This document shows, piece after piece, positions 25,491 through 35,782 of a stretch of 59,823 bases of DNA (position 1 is its first letter; the number at the start of each line of letters is the position of its first letter). Position numbers and translations under genes: made by a program. The stretch covers positions 1 through 59,823 of the forward strand of contig NZ_BCUU01000023.1 in assembly GCF_001591385.1 (NCBI RefSeq), given 5' to 3'. The notes beneath the pieces were generated by a model, which was not told the DNA's origin, made no database searches, and was given only the letters and a program-made list of their open reading frames with translations. This DNA comes from Variovorax soli NBRC 106424. GTDB taxonomy: Bacteria; Pseudomonadota; Gammaproteobacteria; Burkholderiales; Burkholderiaceae_C.

Positions 25491-25895
25491 TTAGATGCGG
25501 CGGCGCTTCTGCGGACGGCAGCCGTTGTGCGGCACCGGCGTCACGTCGGAAATCGAGTTGATGCGGATGCCGAGCGCGGCCAGGGCGCGCACCGACGATT
25601 CGCGACCCGGGCCGGGGCCCTTGATCTCGACGTCCAGGTTCTTGATGCCTTGTTCCACCGCGGCACGGCCGGCCACTTCGGAAGCCACCTGGGCTGCGAA
25701 GGGCGTCGACTTGCGCGAACCCTTGAAGCCTTGGCCACCCGACGAAGCCCACGACAGGGCGTTGCCCTGGCGATCGGTGATCGTGATGATGGTGTTGTTG
25801 AACGAGGCGTGCACGTGGGCGATACCGTCCGCAACGTTCTTGCGGACCTTCTTGCGAACGCGCTGTGCTGCGTTGTTGGCAGGAGCTTTAGCCAT
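25491..25895 (-). CDS. rpsK: 30S ribosomal protein S11
   Basis: A 134-residue protein with the S11 core ([20 protein letters not shown], then the [13 protein letters not shown] loop near the C-terminus). It lies 12 bases after rpsM. The N-terminal [20 protein letters not shown] extension is usual in betaproteobacteria. It ends PQKRRRI and is followed by the attenuator-like hairpin. Confidence 0.98.
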   Translation of the reverse strand: MAKAPANNAAQRVRKKVRKNVADGIAHVHASFNNTIITITDRQGNALSWASSGGQGFKGSRKSTPFAAQVASEVAGRAAVEQGIKNLDVEIKGPGPGRESSVRALAALGIRINSISDVTPVPHNGCRPQKRRRI

Positions 25896-25907
25896 GCTTT
25901 TCTATCC

Positions 25908-26273
25908 TTACTTCTTCAGGGACTGCGCAGCCTTGCGCGGGCCCTTGCGGGTGCGGGCGTTGGTGCGCGTGCGCTGGCCGCGCATCGGCAGGCCGCGGCG
26001 ATGACGGAAACCACGGTAGCAACCGATGTCCATCAGTCGCTTGATGTTCATCGTCGTTTCGCGGCGCAGGTCGCCTTCGATCGTGAACTGGGCGATCTGG
26101 TCGCGGATCTTTTCCAGGTCAGCGTCCGTCAGGTCCTTGACCTTCTTCGCGTAGTCGATGCCAGCCGCTTCGCAGATCTTGCGAGCGCGGGTGCGCCCGA
26201 TACCGAAGATGGCGGTCAGGCCGATCTCGGCGTGCTTGTGCGGCGGAATGTTGATGCCAGCAATACGTGCCAT
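25908..26273 (-). CDS. rpsM: 30S ribosomal protein S13
   Basis: A 121-residue protein: [20 protein letters not shown] at the start, then the helix-two-turn-helix [17 protein letters not shown] and the basic [20 protein letters not shown] tail that reaches the decoding region. It lies 29 bases after rpmJ. In enterobacteria its leader is the S4 target; here there is too little leader for the same pseudoknot, so S4 control, if present, must act elsewhere. Confidence 0.98.
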   Translation of the reverse strand: MARIAGINIPPHKHAEIGLTAIFGIGRTRARKICEAAGIDYAKKVKDLTDADLEKIRDQIAQFTIEGDLRRETTMNIKRLMDIGCYRGFRHRRGLPMRGQRTRTNARTRKGPRKAAQSLKK

Positions 26274-26302
26274 GTGCGTCCTCTAAATCTCTTCTTCTCG
26301 AA

Positions 26303-26416
26303 TCAACCCTGGCGCTGCTTGTGGCGCGGGTCGGAACAGATCACGCGCACCACACCCTTGCGGCGGATGATCTTGCAATTGCGGCAGATGGTCTTGACCG
26401 AAGCCGAAACTCTCAT
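26303..26416 (-). CDS. rpmJ: 50S ribosomal protein L36
   Basis: A 37-residue zinc-ribbon protein, too short for the supplied ORF set: [20 protein letters not shown], continuing [17 protein letters not shown]. The zinc ligands C-x2-C, C and H are intact (C+ form). It lies between secY and rpsM, and infA, which sits here in some relatives, is absent. Confidence 0.96.
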   Translation of the reverse strand: MRVSASVKTICRNCKIIRRKGVVRVICSDPRHKQRQG

Positions 26417-26458
26417 TTGTTACTCCTAAATCTCTCTACGTCGTCTTGTGGGCCCGCA

Positions 26459-27772
26459 TCACGAAGGCTTGAAGTTCGCCTTCTTGAGCAGCGATTCGTA
26501 TTGCTGGGACATCATGTAGTTCTGCACCTGGGCCATGAAGTCCATCGTGACCACCACGATGATCAGCAGTGAAGTCCCACCGAAGTAGAACGGCACGTTG
26601 TATTTCAGGATCAGGAACTCCGGCAGCAGGCAGACGAAGGTGATGTACACCGCGCCCGCCAGCGTGAGGCGAACCAGGATCTTGTCGATATACCGGGCGG
26701 TCTGGTCACCCGGGCGGATGCCGGGAATGAAGGCACCGCTCTTCTTCAGGTTGTCTGCCGTCTCGCGGCTGTTGAAGACCAACGCCGTGTAGAAGAAGCA
26801 GAAGAACACGATGGCCGCCGCGTACAGCAGCACATAGATCGGCTCGCCCGGACGCAGCGCGCTGGCCACGTCCTTGACCCAGCGCCAGCCGCCGTCACCG
26901 GTACTGAACCAGCCCACCACGGTGGCCGGCAGCAGGATGATGGACGAAGCGAAGATGGGCGGAATCACACCGGCCATGTTCAGCTTCAGCGGCAGGTGCG
27001 AGGACTGGCCGCCATACACCTTGTTGCCGACCTGGCGGCGCGCATAGTTCACCAGGATCTTGCGCTGGCCGCGTTCGACGAACACCACGAAGTAGGTCAC
27101 CAGCACGACGATCGCGACGATGAACAGCGCGACGATCGGGTTCATGGCCCCCGTGGTCACCAGCGAAGCCAGGCCACCAATGGCGCTCGGCAGACCTGCG
27201 GCGATACCCGCGAAGATCAGGATCGAGATGCCGTTGCCCAGGCCGCGCTCGGTGATCTGCTCGCCCAGCCACATCAGGAACATCGAACCAGCCGTGAGAC
27301 TGATCATGGCCGTGAGGCGGAAGCCGAAGCCCGGGTTGATGACCAGGCCGGCGGACGACTCGAGTGCCACCGCGATGCCGAAGGACTGGAACAGCGCCAG
27401 CGCCAGCGCGCCGTAGCGCGTGTACTGGGTGATCTTGCGGCGGCCCGCCTCGCCTTCCTTCTTCAGCTGCTCGAAGGTCGGCACCACGTAGGTCATCAGC
27501 TGCATGATGATCGATGCAGAGATGTACGGCATGATGCCCAACGCGAACACGGTGAAGCGCGACAGCGCACCGCCCGAGAACATGTTGAACAGGCTCAGGA
27601 TGCCACCCTGCTGGCCCTGGAACAGCTGTGCCAGCTGGTCCGGGTTGATGCCAGGCACGGGAATGTGCGCCCCGATCCGATACACCACCAGAGCGAGCAG
27701 CAAAAACACCAGCCGACGACGCAGGTCGCCGAACTTGCCTGTCTTTGCGAGCGTTGCCGCGTTAGTTGCCAC
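26459..27772 (-). CDS. secY: Preprotein translocase subunit SecY
   Basis: A 437-residue integral membrane protein with ten transmembrane segments. It contains the plug region [20 protein letters not shown], the [18 protein letters not shown] loop, and the cytoplasmic loop that contacts SecA and the ribosome. It forms the protein-conducting channel with SecE and SecG. It lies between rplO (22-base gap) and rpmJ (42-base gap), the conserved spc order. Confidence 0.98.
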   Translation of the reverse strand: MATNAATLAKTGKFGDLRRRLVFLLLALVVYRIGAHIPVPGINPDQLAQLFQGQQGGILSLFNMFSGGALSRFTVFALGIMPYISASIIMQLMTYVVPTFEQLKKEGEAGRRKITQYTRYGALALALFQSFGIAVALESSAGLVINPGFGFRLTAMISLTAGSMFLMWLGEQITERGLGNGISILIFAGIAAGLPSAIGGLASLVTTGAMNPIVALFIVAIVVLVTYFVVFVERGQRKILVNYARRQVGNKVYGGQSSHLPLKLNMAGVIPPIFASSIILLPATVVGWFSTGDGGWRWVKDVASALRPGEPIYVLLYAAAIVFFCFFYTALVFNSRETADNLKKSGAFIPGIRPGDQTARYIDKILVRLTLAGAVYITFVCLLPEFLILKYNVPFYFGGTSLLIIVVVTMDFMAQVQNYMMSQQYESLLKKANFKPS

Positions 27773-27794
27773 GTAGTGCCTTCAGCAAGATGCT

Positions 27795-28226
27795 TTAAGC
27801 GACGCTGCCGCCGGCTGCTTCGATCGCAGCCTTGGCACCTGCCGTCGCACCGATGCCCGTCAGCTTGACGGCCTTGGTGAGTTCACCCGACTTCACGACC
27901 TTGACCACCTTGGCCAGCTGGCCCACCAGGCCGGCTTGCTTCAGCGCCAGGACGTCGACTTCGGCCAGGCCCAGCTTTTCCAGCGAGGCCAGCGTGATTT
28001 CGGCGTTGTACTTCAGCGTCTGCGACTTGAAGCCGCGCTTGGGCAGGCGACGCTGCAGCGGCATCTGGCCGCCTTCGAAGCCCACCTTGTGGAAGCCGCC
28101 CGAACGCGACTTCTGACCCTTGTGACCGCGGCCGGCAGTCTTGCCGAGGCCGGAGCCGATGCCGCGGCCGACGCGACGCTTCGCGTGCTTGGCGCCGGCA
28201 GCGGGCTTGATGCCATTGAGTTCCAT
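27795..28226 (-). CDS. rplO: 50S ribosomal protein L15
   Basis: A 143-residue protein with the Gly/Arg/Lys-rich L15 N-terminus ([20 protein letters not shown]), which threads into 23S rRNA, and the C-terminal globular part ending [11 protein letters not shown]. It lies between rpmD and secY. Confidence 0.98.
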   Translation of the reverse strand: MELNGIKPAAGAKHAKRRVGRGIGSGLGKTAGRGHKGQKSRSGGFHKVGFEGGQMPLQRRLPKRGFKSQTLKYNAEITLASLEKLGLAEVDVLALKQAGLVGQLAKVVKVVKSGELTKAVKLTGIGATAGAKAAIEAAGGSVA

Positions 28227-28250
28227 ATCGTCTCTCTCAGCAGCTCTTGT

Positions 28251-28433
28251 TTAGAGCACTTTGACCAGGTAGCTGATCTTGTTGATCATGCCGCGAACGG
28301 CGGGCGTGTCCTGCAGCTCCGACACGGAGTTGAGCTTGCGCAGGCCCAGGCCACGCACGGTGGCGCGATGCGATTGCTTGGTGCCGATCGGGCTGCGGAC
28401 CAATTGCACCTTGACGGTTTGTTGTTGCGTCAT
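28251..28433 (-). CDS. rpmD: 50S ribosomal protein L30
   Basis: A 60-residue protein, typical bacterial L30 length: [20 protein letters not shown], then [20 protein letters not shown]. It lies between rpsE (16-base gap) and rplO. Confidence 0.97.
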   Translation of the reverse strand: MTQQQTVKVQLVRSPIGTKQSHRATVRGLGLRKLNSVSELQDTPAVRGMINKISYLVKVL

Positions 28434-28449
28434 TTGTGATGCTCCGGCT

Positions 28450-28971
28450 TTAAGCGGCGAACAGCTGCTCGACCGTCAGGCCACGCTTGGCGGCGACTTC
28501 CGAAGCCGTCGTAGCGTTGCGCAGGCCGTTCAGCGTGGCGCGAACCATGTTGTAGGGGTTCGACGAACCGTGGCTCTTGGCCACGACGTCGGTGATGCCC
28601 ATCACTTCGAACACGGCGCGCATCGGGCCGCCGGCGATGATGCCGGTACCCTTGGGGGCCGGGTACATCACGACGGACGAAGCACCGTGGTGGCCGTGCA
28701 CTTCGTGGTGCAGCGTGCCGTTCTTGATCGCGCCCTTGAACAGGTTGCGGCGGGCCTCTTCCATGGCCTTCTGCACGGCAGCGGGCACTTCCTTGGACTT
28801 GCCCTTGCCCATGCCGACGCGGCCGTCGCCGTCGCCAACCACCGTCAGTGCAGCGAAACCGAGGATACGACCACCCTTCACCACCTTGGTGACGCGGTTG
28901 ATCGCGATCATCTTCTCGCGCAGACCGTCCTCGGGTCCTTCGTTCTGCGTTCTTGCCTGAATCTTTGCCAT
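28450..28971 (-). CDS. rpsE: 30S ribosomal protein S5
   Basis: A 173-residue protein. The N-terminal dsRNA-binding-like domain ([20 protein letters not shown]) and the C-terminal domain ([20 protein letters not shown]) are both intact. S5 shapes the mRNA entry channel and affects decoding accuracy. Confidence 0.98.
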   Translation of the reverse strand: MAKIQARTQNEGPEDGLREKMIAINRVTKVVKGGRILGFAALTVVGDGDGRVGMGKGKSKEVPAAVQKAMEEARRNLFKGAIKNGTLHHEVHGHHGASSVVMYPAPKGTGIIAGGPMRAVFEVMGITDVVAKSHGSSNPYNMVRATLNGLRNATTASEVAAKRGLTVEQLFAA

Positions 28972-28989
28972 CTTGAATCTCGTATTCGG

Positions 28990-29355
28990 TTAGAACTGCA
29001 GACCGGCTTCGCGGGCAGCGTCGGCCAGGGCCTTGACGCGGCCGTGATAGGCGAAGCCAGCGCGGTCGAATGCAACCTTCTCGACGCCGGCGGCCTTGGC
29101 CTTCTCAGCGATGCGCTTGCCGATCAGCGTGGCGGCAGCAACGTTGCCACCCTTGCCAGCGCCGCCCAGCGACGAGCGGATTTCGGCTTCGGCGGTGGAA
29201 GCAGCGGCCAGCACCTTCGAACCGTCTTCGGAGATGACGGTGGCGTAGATGTGCAGGTTGGTGCGGTTCACCGTCAGGCGGGCGATGCCCTGCTTCGCGA
29301 TGCGAATGCGGGTCTGGCGCGCGCGGCGAAGACGCTGTTCTTTCTTGGTCAACAT
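28990..29355 (-). CDS. rplR: 50S ribosomal protein L18
   Basis: A 121-residue protein ([20 protein letters not shown]; ending [26 protein letters not shown] with a basic N-terminus that binds 5S rRNA). An ATG one codon earlier (29358) is an equally possible start; its spacing to AAGGGG is slightly better. Confidence 0.96.
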   Translation of the reverse strand: MLTKKEQRLRRARQTRIRIAKQGIARLTVNRTNLHIYATVISEDGSKVLAAASTAEAEIRSSLGGAGKGGNVAAATLIGKRIAEKAKAAGVEKVAFDRAGFAYHGRVKALADAAREAGLQF

Positions 29356-29369
29356 CATTTTGCTGCCCC

Positions 29370-29903
29370 TTACTTCTTCTTGGTCTCTTTGATCACGATC
29401 TTCTCGTCCGAATAACGGATCCCCTTGCCCTTGTAGGGCTCGGGCGGACGAACAGCGCGGATCTCAGCGGCGATCTGGCCGACGCGTTGGCGGTCGGCAC
29501 CCTTGATCACGATTTCGGTCGGGGCCGGCGTTGCCACCGTGATGCCTTGGGGCATCGCGATGTCGACCGGGTGCGAGAAGCCAACCGACAGGTTGAGCTT
29601 GGCGCCCTGGGCGGCGGCTTTGAAGCCCACGCCAACCAGGTTGAGCTTCTTCTCGAAGCCCTTGGTCACACCGACCACCATGTTGTTGACCAGCTGGCGA
29701 ATGGTGCCGCTCATCGCATTCGCTTCACGCGAATCGTTGGCCGGCGTGAAGCTCAGCTTGCCGTCGTTGTTCTTGACGATGACCAGCGGATTGCTGGCCA
29801 GCGACAGTTGACCGCCAGCGCCCTTGACGCTGATCTGGTCTTCCTTGATCGACACATCCACGCCTTGCGGGATGGCGACCGGGCTCTTACCTACTCGGGA
29901 CAT
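29370..29903 (-). CDS. rplF: 50S ribosomal protein L6
   Basis: A 177-residue protein of two repeated L6 domains: [19 protein letters not shown] at the start and [20 protein letters not shown] followed by GKGIRY near the end. The ATG at 29903 is preferred over a longer frame to 29951, which would overlap rpsH. Confidence 0.97.
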   Translation of the reverse strand: MSRVGKSPVAIPQGVDVSIKEDQISVKGAGGQLSLASNPLVIVKNNDGKLSFTPANDSREANAMSGTIRQLVNNMVVGVTKGFEKKLNLVGVGFKAAAQGAKLNLSVGFSHPVDIAMPQGITVATPAPTEIVIKGADRQRVGQIAAEIRAVRPPEPYKGKGIRYSDEKIVIKETKKK

Positions 29904-29919
29904 TCTTCTTGCTCCTCGA

Positions 29920-30315
29920 TCAGGCGACGTAGCACAGGACTTCGCCGCCAACGCCGTTGGCGCGCGCCTTGCGATCGGTCATCACGCCCTTGGGCGTGGT
30001 CACGATGGCAACGCCCAGGCCGTTCTGCACCTGCGGGATCGCGGCGCTGGCCTTGTAGACGCGCAGGCCGGGACGGCTGACGCGCTCGATGCGCTCGATG
30101 ACCGGGCGACCGGCGTAGTACTTCAGCGAAATTTCCAGCTCGCTCTTGCCGGCTTCGGTCTTGACCTGGAAGCCGTCGATGTAGCCCTCGTCCTTCAGGA
30201 CTTGTGCGATCGCGACCTTCACCTTGGAAGACGGGACCGACACGGTGGGCTTGGCGACCATCTGCGCGTTGCGGATGCGCGTCAGCAGGTCGGCAATGGG
30301 ATCACTCATGCTCAT
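29920..30315 (-). CDS. rpsH: 30S ribosomal protein S8
   Basis: A 131-residue protein: [20 protein letters not shown] and the C-terminal [17 protein letters not shown]8 binds the central domain of 16S rRNA and, in E. coli, represses the spc operon by binding the rplE message. No test of a similar site was possible here. Confidence 0.97.
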   Translation of the reverse strand: MSMSDPIADLLTRIRNAQMVAKPTVSVPSSKVKVAIAQVLKDEGYIDGFQVKTEAGKSELEISLKYYAGRPVIERIERVSRPGLRVYKASAAIPQVQNGLGVAIVTTPKGVMTDRKARANGVGGEVLCYVA

Positions 30316-30335
30316 GTTGTTTGCTCCTGCCTGGC

Positions 30336-30641
30336 TTACCAGCTGGCCTTGGTGACACCGGGGATGTCGCCGTTGAAAGCCAGCTCGCGGATCTTGGCGC
30401 GTGCCAGACCGAATTGACGGAAGGTGCCGCGGGGACGACCCGTGATTTCGCAGCGGTTGCGCTGACGCGTGGGGTTGGCGTTACGCGGGAGCTTCTGCAG
30501 GCCCAGGCGGGCGGCAGCGCGCTCTTCGTCGCTCTTCTTCGCGTCGTTGGCGATCGCCTTCAGTTCGGCGTACTTGGCGGCGTACTTGGCGGCCAGTTTG
30601 TCGCGCTTGAGTTCGCGCTGGATCAAAGCTACTTTAGCCAC
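30336..30641 (-). CDS. rpsN: 30S ribosomal protein S14
   Basis: A 101-residue protein of the long, zinc-free (C-minus) form: C-terminal [20 protein letters not shown] with only one Cys in place of a zinc ribbon. It lies between rplE and rpsH. Confidence 0.97.
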   Translation of the reverse strand: MAKVALIQRELKRDKLAAKYAAKYAELKAIANDAKKSDEERAAARLGLQKLPRNANPTRQRNRCEITGRPRGTFRQFGLARAKIRELAFNGDIPGVTKASW

Positions 30642-30649
30642 AGATCACC

Positions 30650-31189
30650 TCAGTTCTTGAACGGGAAACGGAAGCCGGCGAGCAGCGCCTTGGCTTCTTC
30701 ATCGGTCTTGGCGGTCGTCGTGATGCTGATGTTCAGGCCACGCAGCGCATCCACCTTGTCGTACTCGATTTCCGGGAAGATGATCTGTTCCTTGACGCCG
30801 ATGTTGTAGTTGCCACGGCCGTCGAACGCACGACCCGAGATACCGCGGAAGTCGCGAACGCGCGGCAGGGCCACGGTCACGAAGCGGTCCAGGAATTCGT
30901 ACATCTGAACGCCGCGCAGGGTCACCATGCAGCCGATGGGCTGTTGCTCACGGATCTTGAAGCCTGCGATGGCCTTCTTCGACTTGGTGACGACGGGCTT
31001 CTGGCCGGCGATCTTGGTCAGATCGGCCACGGCGTTTTCGAGCACCTTCTTGTCGGCCACAGCCTCGCCCACGCCCATGTTCAGCGTGATCTTGGTCAGG
31101 CGCGGGACCTGCATCGGGGACTTGTAGCCGAACTTCTCGGTCAGGTCCTTGGCGATCTTTTCGCGGTAGTGTTGTTGGAGTCGTGCCAT
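30650..31189 (-). CDS. rplE: 50S ribosomal protein L5
   Basis: A 179-residue protein: [39 protein letters not shown] and the C-terminal [11 protein letters not shown]. It binds 5S rRNA and contacts P-site tRNA. It lies 11 bases after rplX. Confidence 0.98.
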   Translation of the reverse strand: MARLQQHYREKIAKDLTEKFGYKSPMQVPRLTKITLNMGVGEAVADKKVLENAVADLTKIAGQKPVVTKSKKAIAGFKIREQQPIGCMVTLRGVQMYEFLDRFVTVALPRVRDFRGISGRAFDGRGNYNIGVKEQIIFPEIEYDKVDALRGLNISITTTAKTDEEAKALLAGFRFPFKN

Positions 31190-31200
31190 GTGCGTACCTC

Positions 31201-31518
31201 TTAGGCGGCCTTGATTTCTTCGCCGCTGGACTTGAAGACGCGCACGCGCTTGCCGTCCGTGACCTTGATGCCCACGCGATCAGCCTTGCCGGTCGCGGCA
31301 TTGAAGATCGCCACATTGGATTGGTGAATCGGCATGGCCTTTTCAACGATGCCACCGGTCGTGCCCTTCATGGGGTTCGGCTTGGTGTGCTTCTTGACGA
31401 GGTTGATGCCTTCGACGACGACGTGGTCGTCATCCTTGCGCAGCGTCACCGTGCCGCGCTTGCCCTTGTCGCGCCCGGCCAACACGATGACCTGGTCGCC
31501 TTTGCGAATCTTGTTCAT
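31201..31518 (-). CDS. rplX: 50S ribosomal protein L24
   Basis: A 105-residue protein with the KOW motif at the start ([20 protein letters not shown]). It is an assembly initiator of the large subunit and lies 13 bases after rplN. Confidence 0.98.
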   Translation of the reverse strand: MNKIRKGDQVIVLAGRDKGKRGTVTLRKDDDHVVVEGINLVKKHTKPNPMKGTTGGIVEKAMPIHQSNVAIFNAATGKADRVGIKVTDGKRVRVFKSSGEEIKAA

Positions 31519-31531
31519 GGCGTTGTTGTCC

Positions 31532-31900
31532 TTAGAGAACTTCGGGGGCCAGCGACACGATCTTCATGAACTTCTCGGTACGCAGTTCGCGCGTGACCGG
31601 TCCGAAGATGCGGGTGCCGATGGGCTCATGCTTGGCGTTGAGCAGCACGGCGGCATTGCCGTCGAACTTGACGAGCGAACCGTCGGCACGACGGATGCCC
31701 TTGGCGGTGCGAACCACGACGGCGGAATAGATTTCGCCCTTCTTGACGCGGCCGCGCGGCGCAGCTTCCTTGACGCTCACCTTGATGATGTCGCCAACGC
31801 TTGCGTAGCGGCGCTTGGAGCCGCCAAGCACCTTGATACACAGGACGGATTTCGCGCCCGTGTTGTCGGCCACTTCGAGCCTGGATTCAGTTTGGATCAT
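31532..31900 (-). CDS. rplN: 50S ribosomal protein L14
   Basis: A 122-residue protein ([40 protein letters not shown]; ending [16 protein letters not shown]). The ATG at 31900 is the conserved L14 start; the longer frame to 31954 is leader. It is the first gene of this operon. rpsQ, rpmC and rplP, usually directly upstream, are absent. Confidence 0.98.
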   Translation of the reverse strand: MIQTESRLEVADNTGAKSVLCIKVLGGSKRRYASVGDIIKVSVKEAAPRGRVKKGEIYSAVVVRTAKGIRRADGSLVKFDGNAAVLLNAKHEPIGTRIFGPVTRELRTEKFMKIVSLAPEVL

Positions 31901-32248
31901 TTGTCTTAGTTCCCAACTTGTACTGATCGCAGCAACCGTGAAGCTGGCAGGCATTGCACCCGCCCATCTCTTCCTTCGGCAACCGACTTCAGTCAGTCTT
32001 GGGCCCGCTGTTGACGCCTCGAACCACTCGAAACGCCGCCAATTGGGCTGAAAGCTCCGCCTCTTTTCAAAGCGAAGCCCGTGATTGTGGCATGCCTGCG
32101 CAGGGCTGTCAACCGCGCCTTTTCGAAAGATTCCGCAGGTGCGTGCGCGCCGAGTCTCGACGCAATGCGCATTTTGCCCAGGTGAAATTCAGCGCAAGGG
32201 CGAGAAGACCCAGGAAACCAGTCTTTCGCAATCCGTACACTCGCCGGC
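31901..32248. other. Divergent intergenic region between rplN and proC
   Basis: 348 bases without a gene. On the minus strand it holds the strong spc promoter (32084-32112) and then a leader of about 175 nt to rplN. The leader has no obvious terminator hairpin, and the rplN ribosome-binding site is weak (GGGAACTAAGACAA before ATG). Nothing like a canonical sigma-70 promoter was recognised for proC. Confidence 0.7.
32084..32112 (-). promoter_or_regulatory. Sigma-70 promoter of the spc operon
   Basis: On the minus strand TTGACA (32107-32112), a perfect -35, is followed after 17 bases by CACAAT (32084-32089) as -10. Transcription would begin near 32077 and run through the long rplN leader. Consistent with rplN heading its own operon. 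Confidence 0.7.
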
Positions 32249-33097
32249 ATGACCTCCTCCCAAAGCCCGAACACCGCCGATTCCGCAGCCCCCGTCGCCT
32301 TCATCGGCGGCGGCAACATGGCCAGCGCCATCATCGGCGGGCTGATCGAGCGCGGCATGGCGGCGACGGCCATTCATGTGGTCGAGCCTTTCGAGCAGGC
32401 AAGGGAACAGCTGAAGAAGCAGTTCGGCGTGGTCGCCAGCGCGGCGGCCAACGAGGACTTGAAGGCGTGCCAGGCCGTGGTGTGGGCCGTCAAGCCGCAG
32501 ACCTTCAAGGAAGCCGCAGCGCCGGTGGCCCCGTTCACGCAGCAAGCCCTGCACCTGAGCGTGGCGGCCGGCATCCGCGCGGGCAGCGTGGCGCGCTGGC
32601 TCGGCGTGCAGCGCGTGGCGCGCGCCATGCCCAACACCCCGGCGCTGGTCGGCAAGGGAATGACGGGCCTGTATGCCGGCCCGGCCGTGAGCCAGGCGGA
32701 TCGGCAGCGGGTGGAATCGCTGCTGCGCCCCACCGGCGACCTGCTCTGGCTGGAGCGCGAGGAGCAGCTCGACGCCGTGACAGCGCTGTCCGGCTCGGGG
32801 CCCGCCTATGTCTTCTATTTCCTGGAGGCCATGGTGAAGGCCGGCACGCAGATGGGACTGAGCGAATCGCAGGCGCGGCAGCTGGCCGTGGGCACCTTCA
32901 GCGGCGCTTCGGCGTTGGCGGGCAGTTCCGGCGACGCGCTGGAGACCATGCGCCAGCGGGTCACCTCCAAGGGCGGCACGACGCATGCGGCCATCACCAC
33001 CATGGATGAAGGCGGCGTCCAGGCCCTCTTCATCCGGGCCATGCAGGCCGCCCAGCATCGCGCGGACGAAATGGGCGAGGAGTTTGGGCGCCAGTAG
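32249..33097 (+). CDS. proC: Pyrroline-5-carboxylate reductase
   Basis: A 282-residue enzyme for the last step of proline synthesis (P5C plus NADPH to proline). The Rossmann motif is VAFIGGGNMASAIIGGL near residue 15. The C-terminal dimerisation domain has LSGSGPAYVFYFLEAMV and VTSKGGTTHAAI, the proline/P5C-binding signature. It starts after an unusually polar 14-residue N-terminus. It is divergent from rplN. Confidence 0.97.
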   Translation: MTSSQSPNTADSAAPVAFIGGGNMASAIIGGLIERGMAATAIHVVEPFEQAREQLKKQFGVVASAAANEDLKACQAVVWAVKPQTFKEAAAPVAPFTQQALHLSVAAGIRAGSVARWLGVQRVARAMPNTPALVGKGMTGLYAGPAVSQADRQRVESLLRPTGDLLWLEREEQLDAVTALSGSGPAYVFYFLEAMVKAGTQMGLSESQARQLAVGTFSGASALAGSSGDALETMRQRVTSKGGTTHAAITTMDEGGVQALFIRAMQAAQHRADEMGEEFGRQ

Positions 33098-33132
33098 CTG
33101 CGGCGAGGCGGCGTGGCCGCCCTTCCCGTCGC

Positions 33133-34056
33133 TCAGCGAAGCAGGTAGCCGGCCACCACGCCGGCAAACACCGTGAAGCCCAGCCAGTGGTTCAGGCGAA
33201 AGGCCTTGAAGCAGCCCTCGCGCGTACGCATGCGGATCATTTGCCAATGCCATGCGGCCTGGAGCACCGCGGCCACGATGCCCAGATAGAAGACGGCGCC
33301 CAGGCTGCGGCTGGCGCCGGCCCATGTCCAGACCGCCAGGAACAAGGCATAGCTCGCCATCACCGCCGCCACGTCGAAGCGGCCGAAGGTGATGGCCGAG
33401 GTCTTCATGCCGATCTTCAGGTCGTCGTCACGGTCGACCATGGCGTATTCGGTGTCGTAGGCCAGCACCCAGAACAGGTTGCCCACGAGCAGCAGCCAGG
33501 CAAAGCCGGGCACGCTGCCCTGCACGGCGGCGAAGGCCATCGGAATACCGAAGCTGAAGGCAATGCCCAGCACCGCCTGCGGAATGGCGAAGAAGCGCTT
33601 GGCAAAGGGATAAAAGAGCGTCACGGCCAGCGCCGCGAACGACCACAGCACCGTGGGCAGGTTGGTCGTGAGCACCAGGCCGAACGCCACCAGCGCCAGC
33701 ACGGCGCCCAGCAGCAGCGCCTCGCGCACCGACACCTCGCCACTGGTCACCGGCCGCGCGGCGGTGCGCTTGACGTGGCGGTCGAAGTCGCGGTCGGCCA
33801 CGTCGTTGACGCAGCAGCCGGCGCTGCGCATGAGGATGGTGCCCAGCACGAACACTGCCAGCAGATGCCAGCCGGGCCAGCCGTCCGCGGCGAACCACAA
33901 GGCGCTGAGCGTCGGCCACAGCAGCAGCAGCCAACCGGCGGGCCGGTTCCACCGGATCAGGTCCAGATAGGCGGCCAGGCGCCCGCGCGGGCTCGCAGGC
34001 GGGGGCGATGACGGCGCTGGCTCGCGGCCAGCGGCCGCCGGCATCGACAGGGACAA
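33133..34056 (-). CDS. ubiA: 4-hydroxybenzoate polyprenyltransferase
   Basis: A 307-residue membrane enzyme of ubiquinone synthesis that attaches the octaprenyl side chain to 4-hydroxybenzoate. Both Mg-diphosphate motifs are present: NDVADRDFD and [12 protein letters not shown], on cytoplasmic loops between about eight transmembrane helices. [20 protein letters not shown] is the usual first helix. The first 25 residues are a Pro/Ala-rich extension. The gene starts 3 bases after the dps stop. Confidence 0.96.
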   Translation of the reverse strand: MSLSMPAAAGREPAPSSPPPASPRGRLAAYLDLIRWNRPAGWLLLLWPTLSALWFAADGWPGWHLLAVFVLGTILMRSAGCCVNDVADRDFDRHVKRTAARPVTSGEVSVREALLLGAVLALVAFGLVLTTNLPTVLWSFAALAVTLFYPFAKRFFAIPQAVLGIAFSFGIPMAFAAVQGSVPGFAWLLLVGNLFWVLAYDTEYAMVDRDDDLKIGMKTSAITFGRFDVAAVMASYALFLAVWTWAGASRSLGAVFYLGIVAAVLQAAWHWQMIRMRTREGCFKAFRLNHWLGFTVFAGVVAGYLLR

Positions 34057-34059
34057 GAC

Positions 34060-34647
34060 TCAATCCTCCAGCAGCGAGCGCAGCATCCACGCGGTCTGGT
34101 CGTGCACCGTGCAGCGGGCCGTCAGCATGTCGGCGGTCGGGTCGTCGCCGGCCTCTTGCGCCACCGGTATGAACTCGCGCGCGATGCGCGACACGGTTTC
34201 GTGGCCCTTGACCAGGATGCGCACCATTTCCATGGCCTTGGGCGGATGCTGCGGCACGTCGGGCACGGTGGCGATCTTGCTGAACTCCGCATACGAGCCC
34301 GGCGCGTAGTGGCCCAGGGCGCGGATGCGTTCGGCCAGCACGTCGGTGGCGCCCCACAGCTCGGTGTACTGCTGCATGAACATGGCATGCAGCGAGTTGA
34401 AGTGCGGACCCGTCACGTTCCAGTGGAAGTTGTGCGTCGTCAGGTACAGCGTGTAGGTGTCGGCCAGCACGCGCGAGAGCCCTTCGGCAATGGCGGCGCG
34501 GTCTTCGCGATCGATGCCGATGTTGATGATGGGCGCACTGCGGCTGCCGGACTCCTGCGCGACGCGGGTGCCCCCCTTGATCGGCACCTTGCCGGCAGAC
34601 GATGCGGGCGACTTTGCTGCGGAAGACTTCGCTTTTGCTTTGGCCAT
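34060..34647 (-). CDS. dps: Dps-family ferritin-like DNA-protection protein
   Basis: A 195-residue protein. The Dps fold shows the intersubunit ferroxidase motif THNFHWNVTGPHFNSLHAMF and then the LWGATDVLAERIRALG helix. Dodecamers oxidise Fe(II) with peroxide and protect DNA. The Lys/Ala/Ser-rich N-terminus (MAKAKAKSSAAKSPASSAGK) is suited to DNA binding. It lies 122 bases downstream of oxyR, with its own candidate promoter, and is a likely OxyR target. Confidence 0.95.
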   Translation of the reverse strand: MAKAKAKSSAAKSPASSAGKVPIKGGTRVAQESGSRSAPIINIGIDREDRAAIAEGLSRVLADTYTLYLTTHNFHWNVTGPHFNSLHAMFMQQYTELWGATDVLAERIRALGHYAPGSYAEFSKIATVPDVPQHPPKAMEMVRILVKGHETVSRIAREFIPVAQEAGDDPTADMLTARCTVHDQTAWMLRSLLED

Positions 34648-34693
34648 GACGTGGCGGTCCCTTCTTCAGATCAATGGTTGTCGACGAAAAGGA

Positions 34694-34722
34694 ACTGTAG
34701 AAGCCCATGCGGGCATCTGCAA
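34694..34722 (-). promoter_or_regulatory. Candidate dps promoter
   Basis: On the minus strand TTGCAG (34717-34722) and TACAGT (34694-34699) are 17 bases apart, 46 bases before the dps ATG. No four-part ATAG/CTAT OxyR element with correct spacing was recognised upstream, only scattered ATAG/CTAT tetramers. Confidence 0.4.
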
Positions 34723-34769
34723 CAACTCCTGGCTATCACCGTCATGCATAGCGCATGCGGCATGCGCTG

Positions 34770-35738
34770 CTACGACAGGCGCTGAACCCCCGGCAGCTCG
34801 CAGGCATAGATGGCATTGCGCAGCGCCGCGATGGCCTCGTAGCGCGTGAAGCTTCGCCGCCAGGCCAGCACCACGCGCCGGGTGGGCGGCTCGCGCCCTT
34901 CGGAATCGCGCACCGGCAGGTAGCGCACCAGCGCCTCGGGCTCGCGCCGCGTCTTGGACTTGGGACTCTTGAGCGCCTCCGGCGGCACCGACAGGCGCGG
35001 CACCAGCGTCACACCCATGCCCGACGCCACCATGTGCTTGATCGTTTCCAGCGACGAGCCTTCGAAGCTCTTGCGGATGCCTTCGGCATTGCTGGAGAAG
35101 CGCGCGAACTCGGGGCAGACCTCCAGCACGTGGTCGCGAAAGCAATGGCCGGTGCCCAGCAGGAGCATGGTCTCGTTCTTGAGTTCGTCGGATGTGACCG
35201 ATTCCTGCTGCGCCAGCGCATGATGCGTCGGCAGCGCCGCCACGAAGGGTTCGTCGTACAGCGGCGCGATGGCCAGGCCCGCGTCGGGAAAAGGCTCCGC
35301 CATGATGGCCGCGTCGATCTCGCCGGCGCGCAGCATGTCCAGCAGCTTGGCCGTGAAGTTCTCCTGCAGCATCAGCGGCATCTGCGGCGTGCGCGCGATG
35401 TTCTGGCGCACCAGGTCCGGCAGCAGGTACGGGCCGATGGTGTAGATCACGCCGAGCTTCAGCGGACCGGCCAGCGGATCCTTTCCGCGCTTGGCAATTT
35501 CCTTGATGCTGGCGGCCTGGTCGAGCACGCTTTGCGCCTGCTGCACGATCTGTTCGCCCAGGGGCGTGACGGTCACTTCGCCGGCGCTGCGCTCGAAGAG
35601 CTTGACCTCCAGCTCGTCTTCCAGCTTCTTGATGGCCACCGACAGGGTGGGCTGCGAAACGAAGCAGGCTTCTGCAGCCTTGCCGAAATGCCGCTCGCGC
35701 GCCACTGCAACGATGTATTTGAGTTCGGTCAGGGTCAT
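34770..35738 (-). CDS. oxyR: LysR-family hydrogen peroxide regulator OxyR
   Basis: A 322-residue protein with an N-terminal LysR helix-turn-helix (FGKAAEACFVSQPTLSVAIK). The redox motif GHCFRDHVLEVCPEF carries both cysteines of the OxyR disulfide switch. The ATG at 35738 (MTLTELKYIVAVARERHFGK) is preferred over an upstream TTG at 35750. It follows recG by 44 bases on the same strand, a widespread betaproteobacterial pairing, and precedes dps. Confidence 0.96.
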   Translation of the reverse strand: MTLTELKYIVAVARERHFGKAAEACFVSQPTLSVAIKKLEDELEVKLFERSAGEVTVTPLGEQIVQQAQSVLDQAASIKEIAKRGKDPLAGPLKLGVIYTIGPYLLPDLVRQNIARTPQMPLMLQENFTAKLLDMLRAGEIDAAIMAEPFPDAGLAIAPLYDEPFVAALPTHHALAQQESVTSDELKNETMLLLGTGHCFRDHVLEVCPEFARFSSNAEGIRKSFEGSSLETIKHMVASGMGVTLVPRLSVPPEALKSPKSKTRREPEALVRYLPVRDSEGREPPTRRVVLAWRRSFTRYEAIAALRNAIYACELPGVQRLS

Positions 35739-35782
35739 AGCTTGCGTCAATTATGCGCAAGCACCGAAGCCCTGCGGGAATT

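Noticed and set aside
31901..32248. Possible riboswitch in the rplN leader
   Set aside because: No recognised aptamer consensus and no terminator hairpin seen; only kept as a long leader.
34648..34769. OxyR operator before dps
   Set aside because: Only isolated ATAG/CTAT tetramers with wrong spacing were found.
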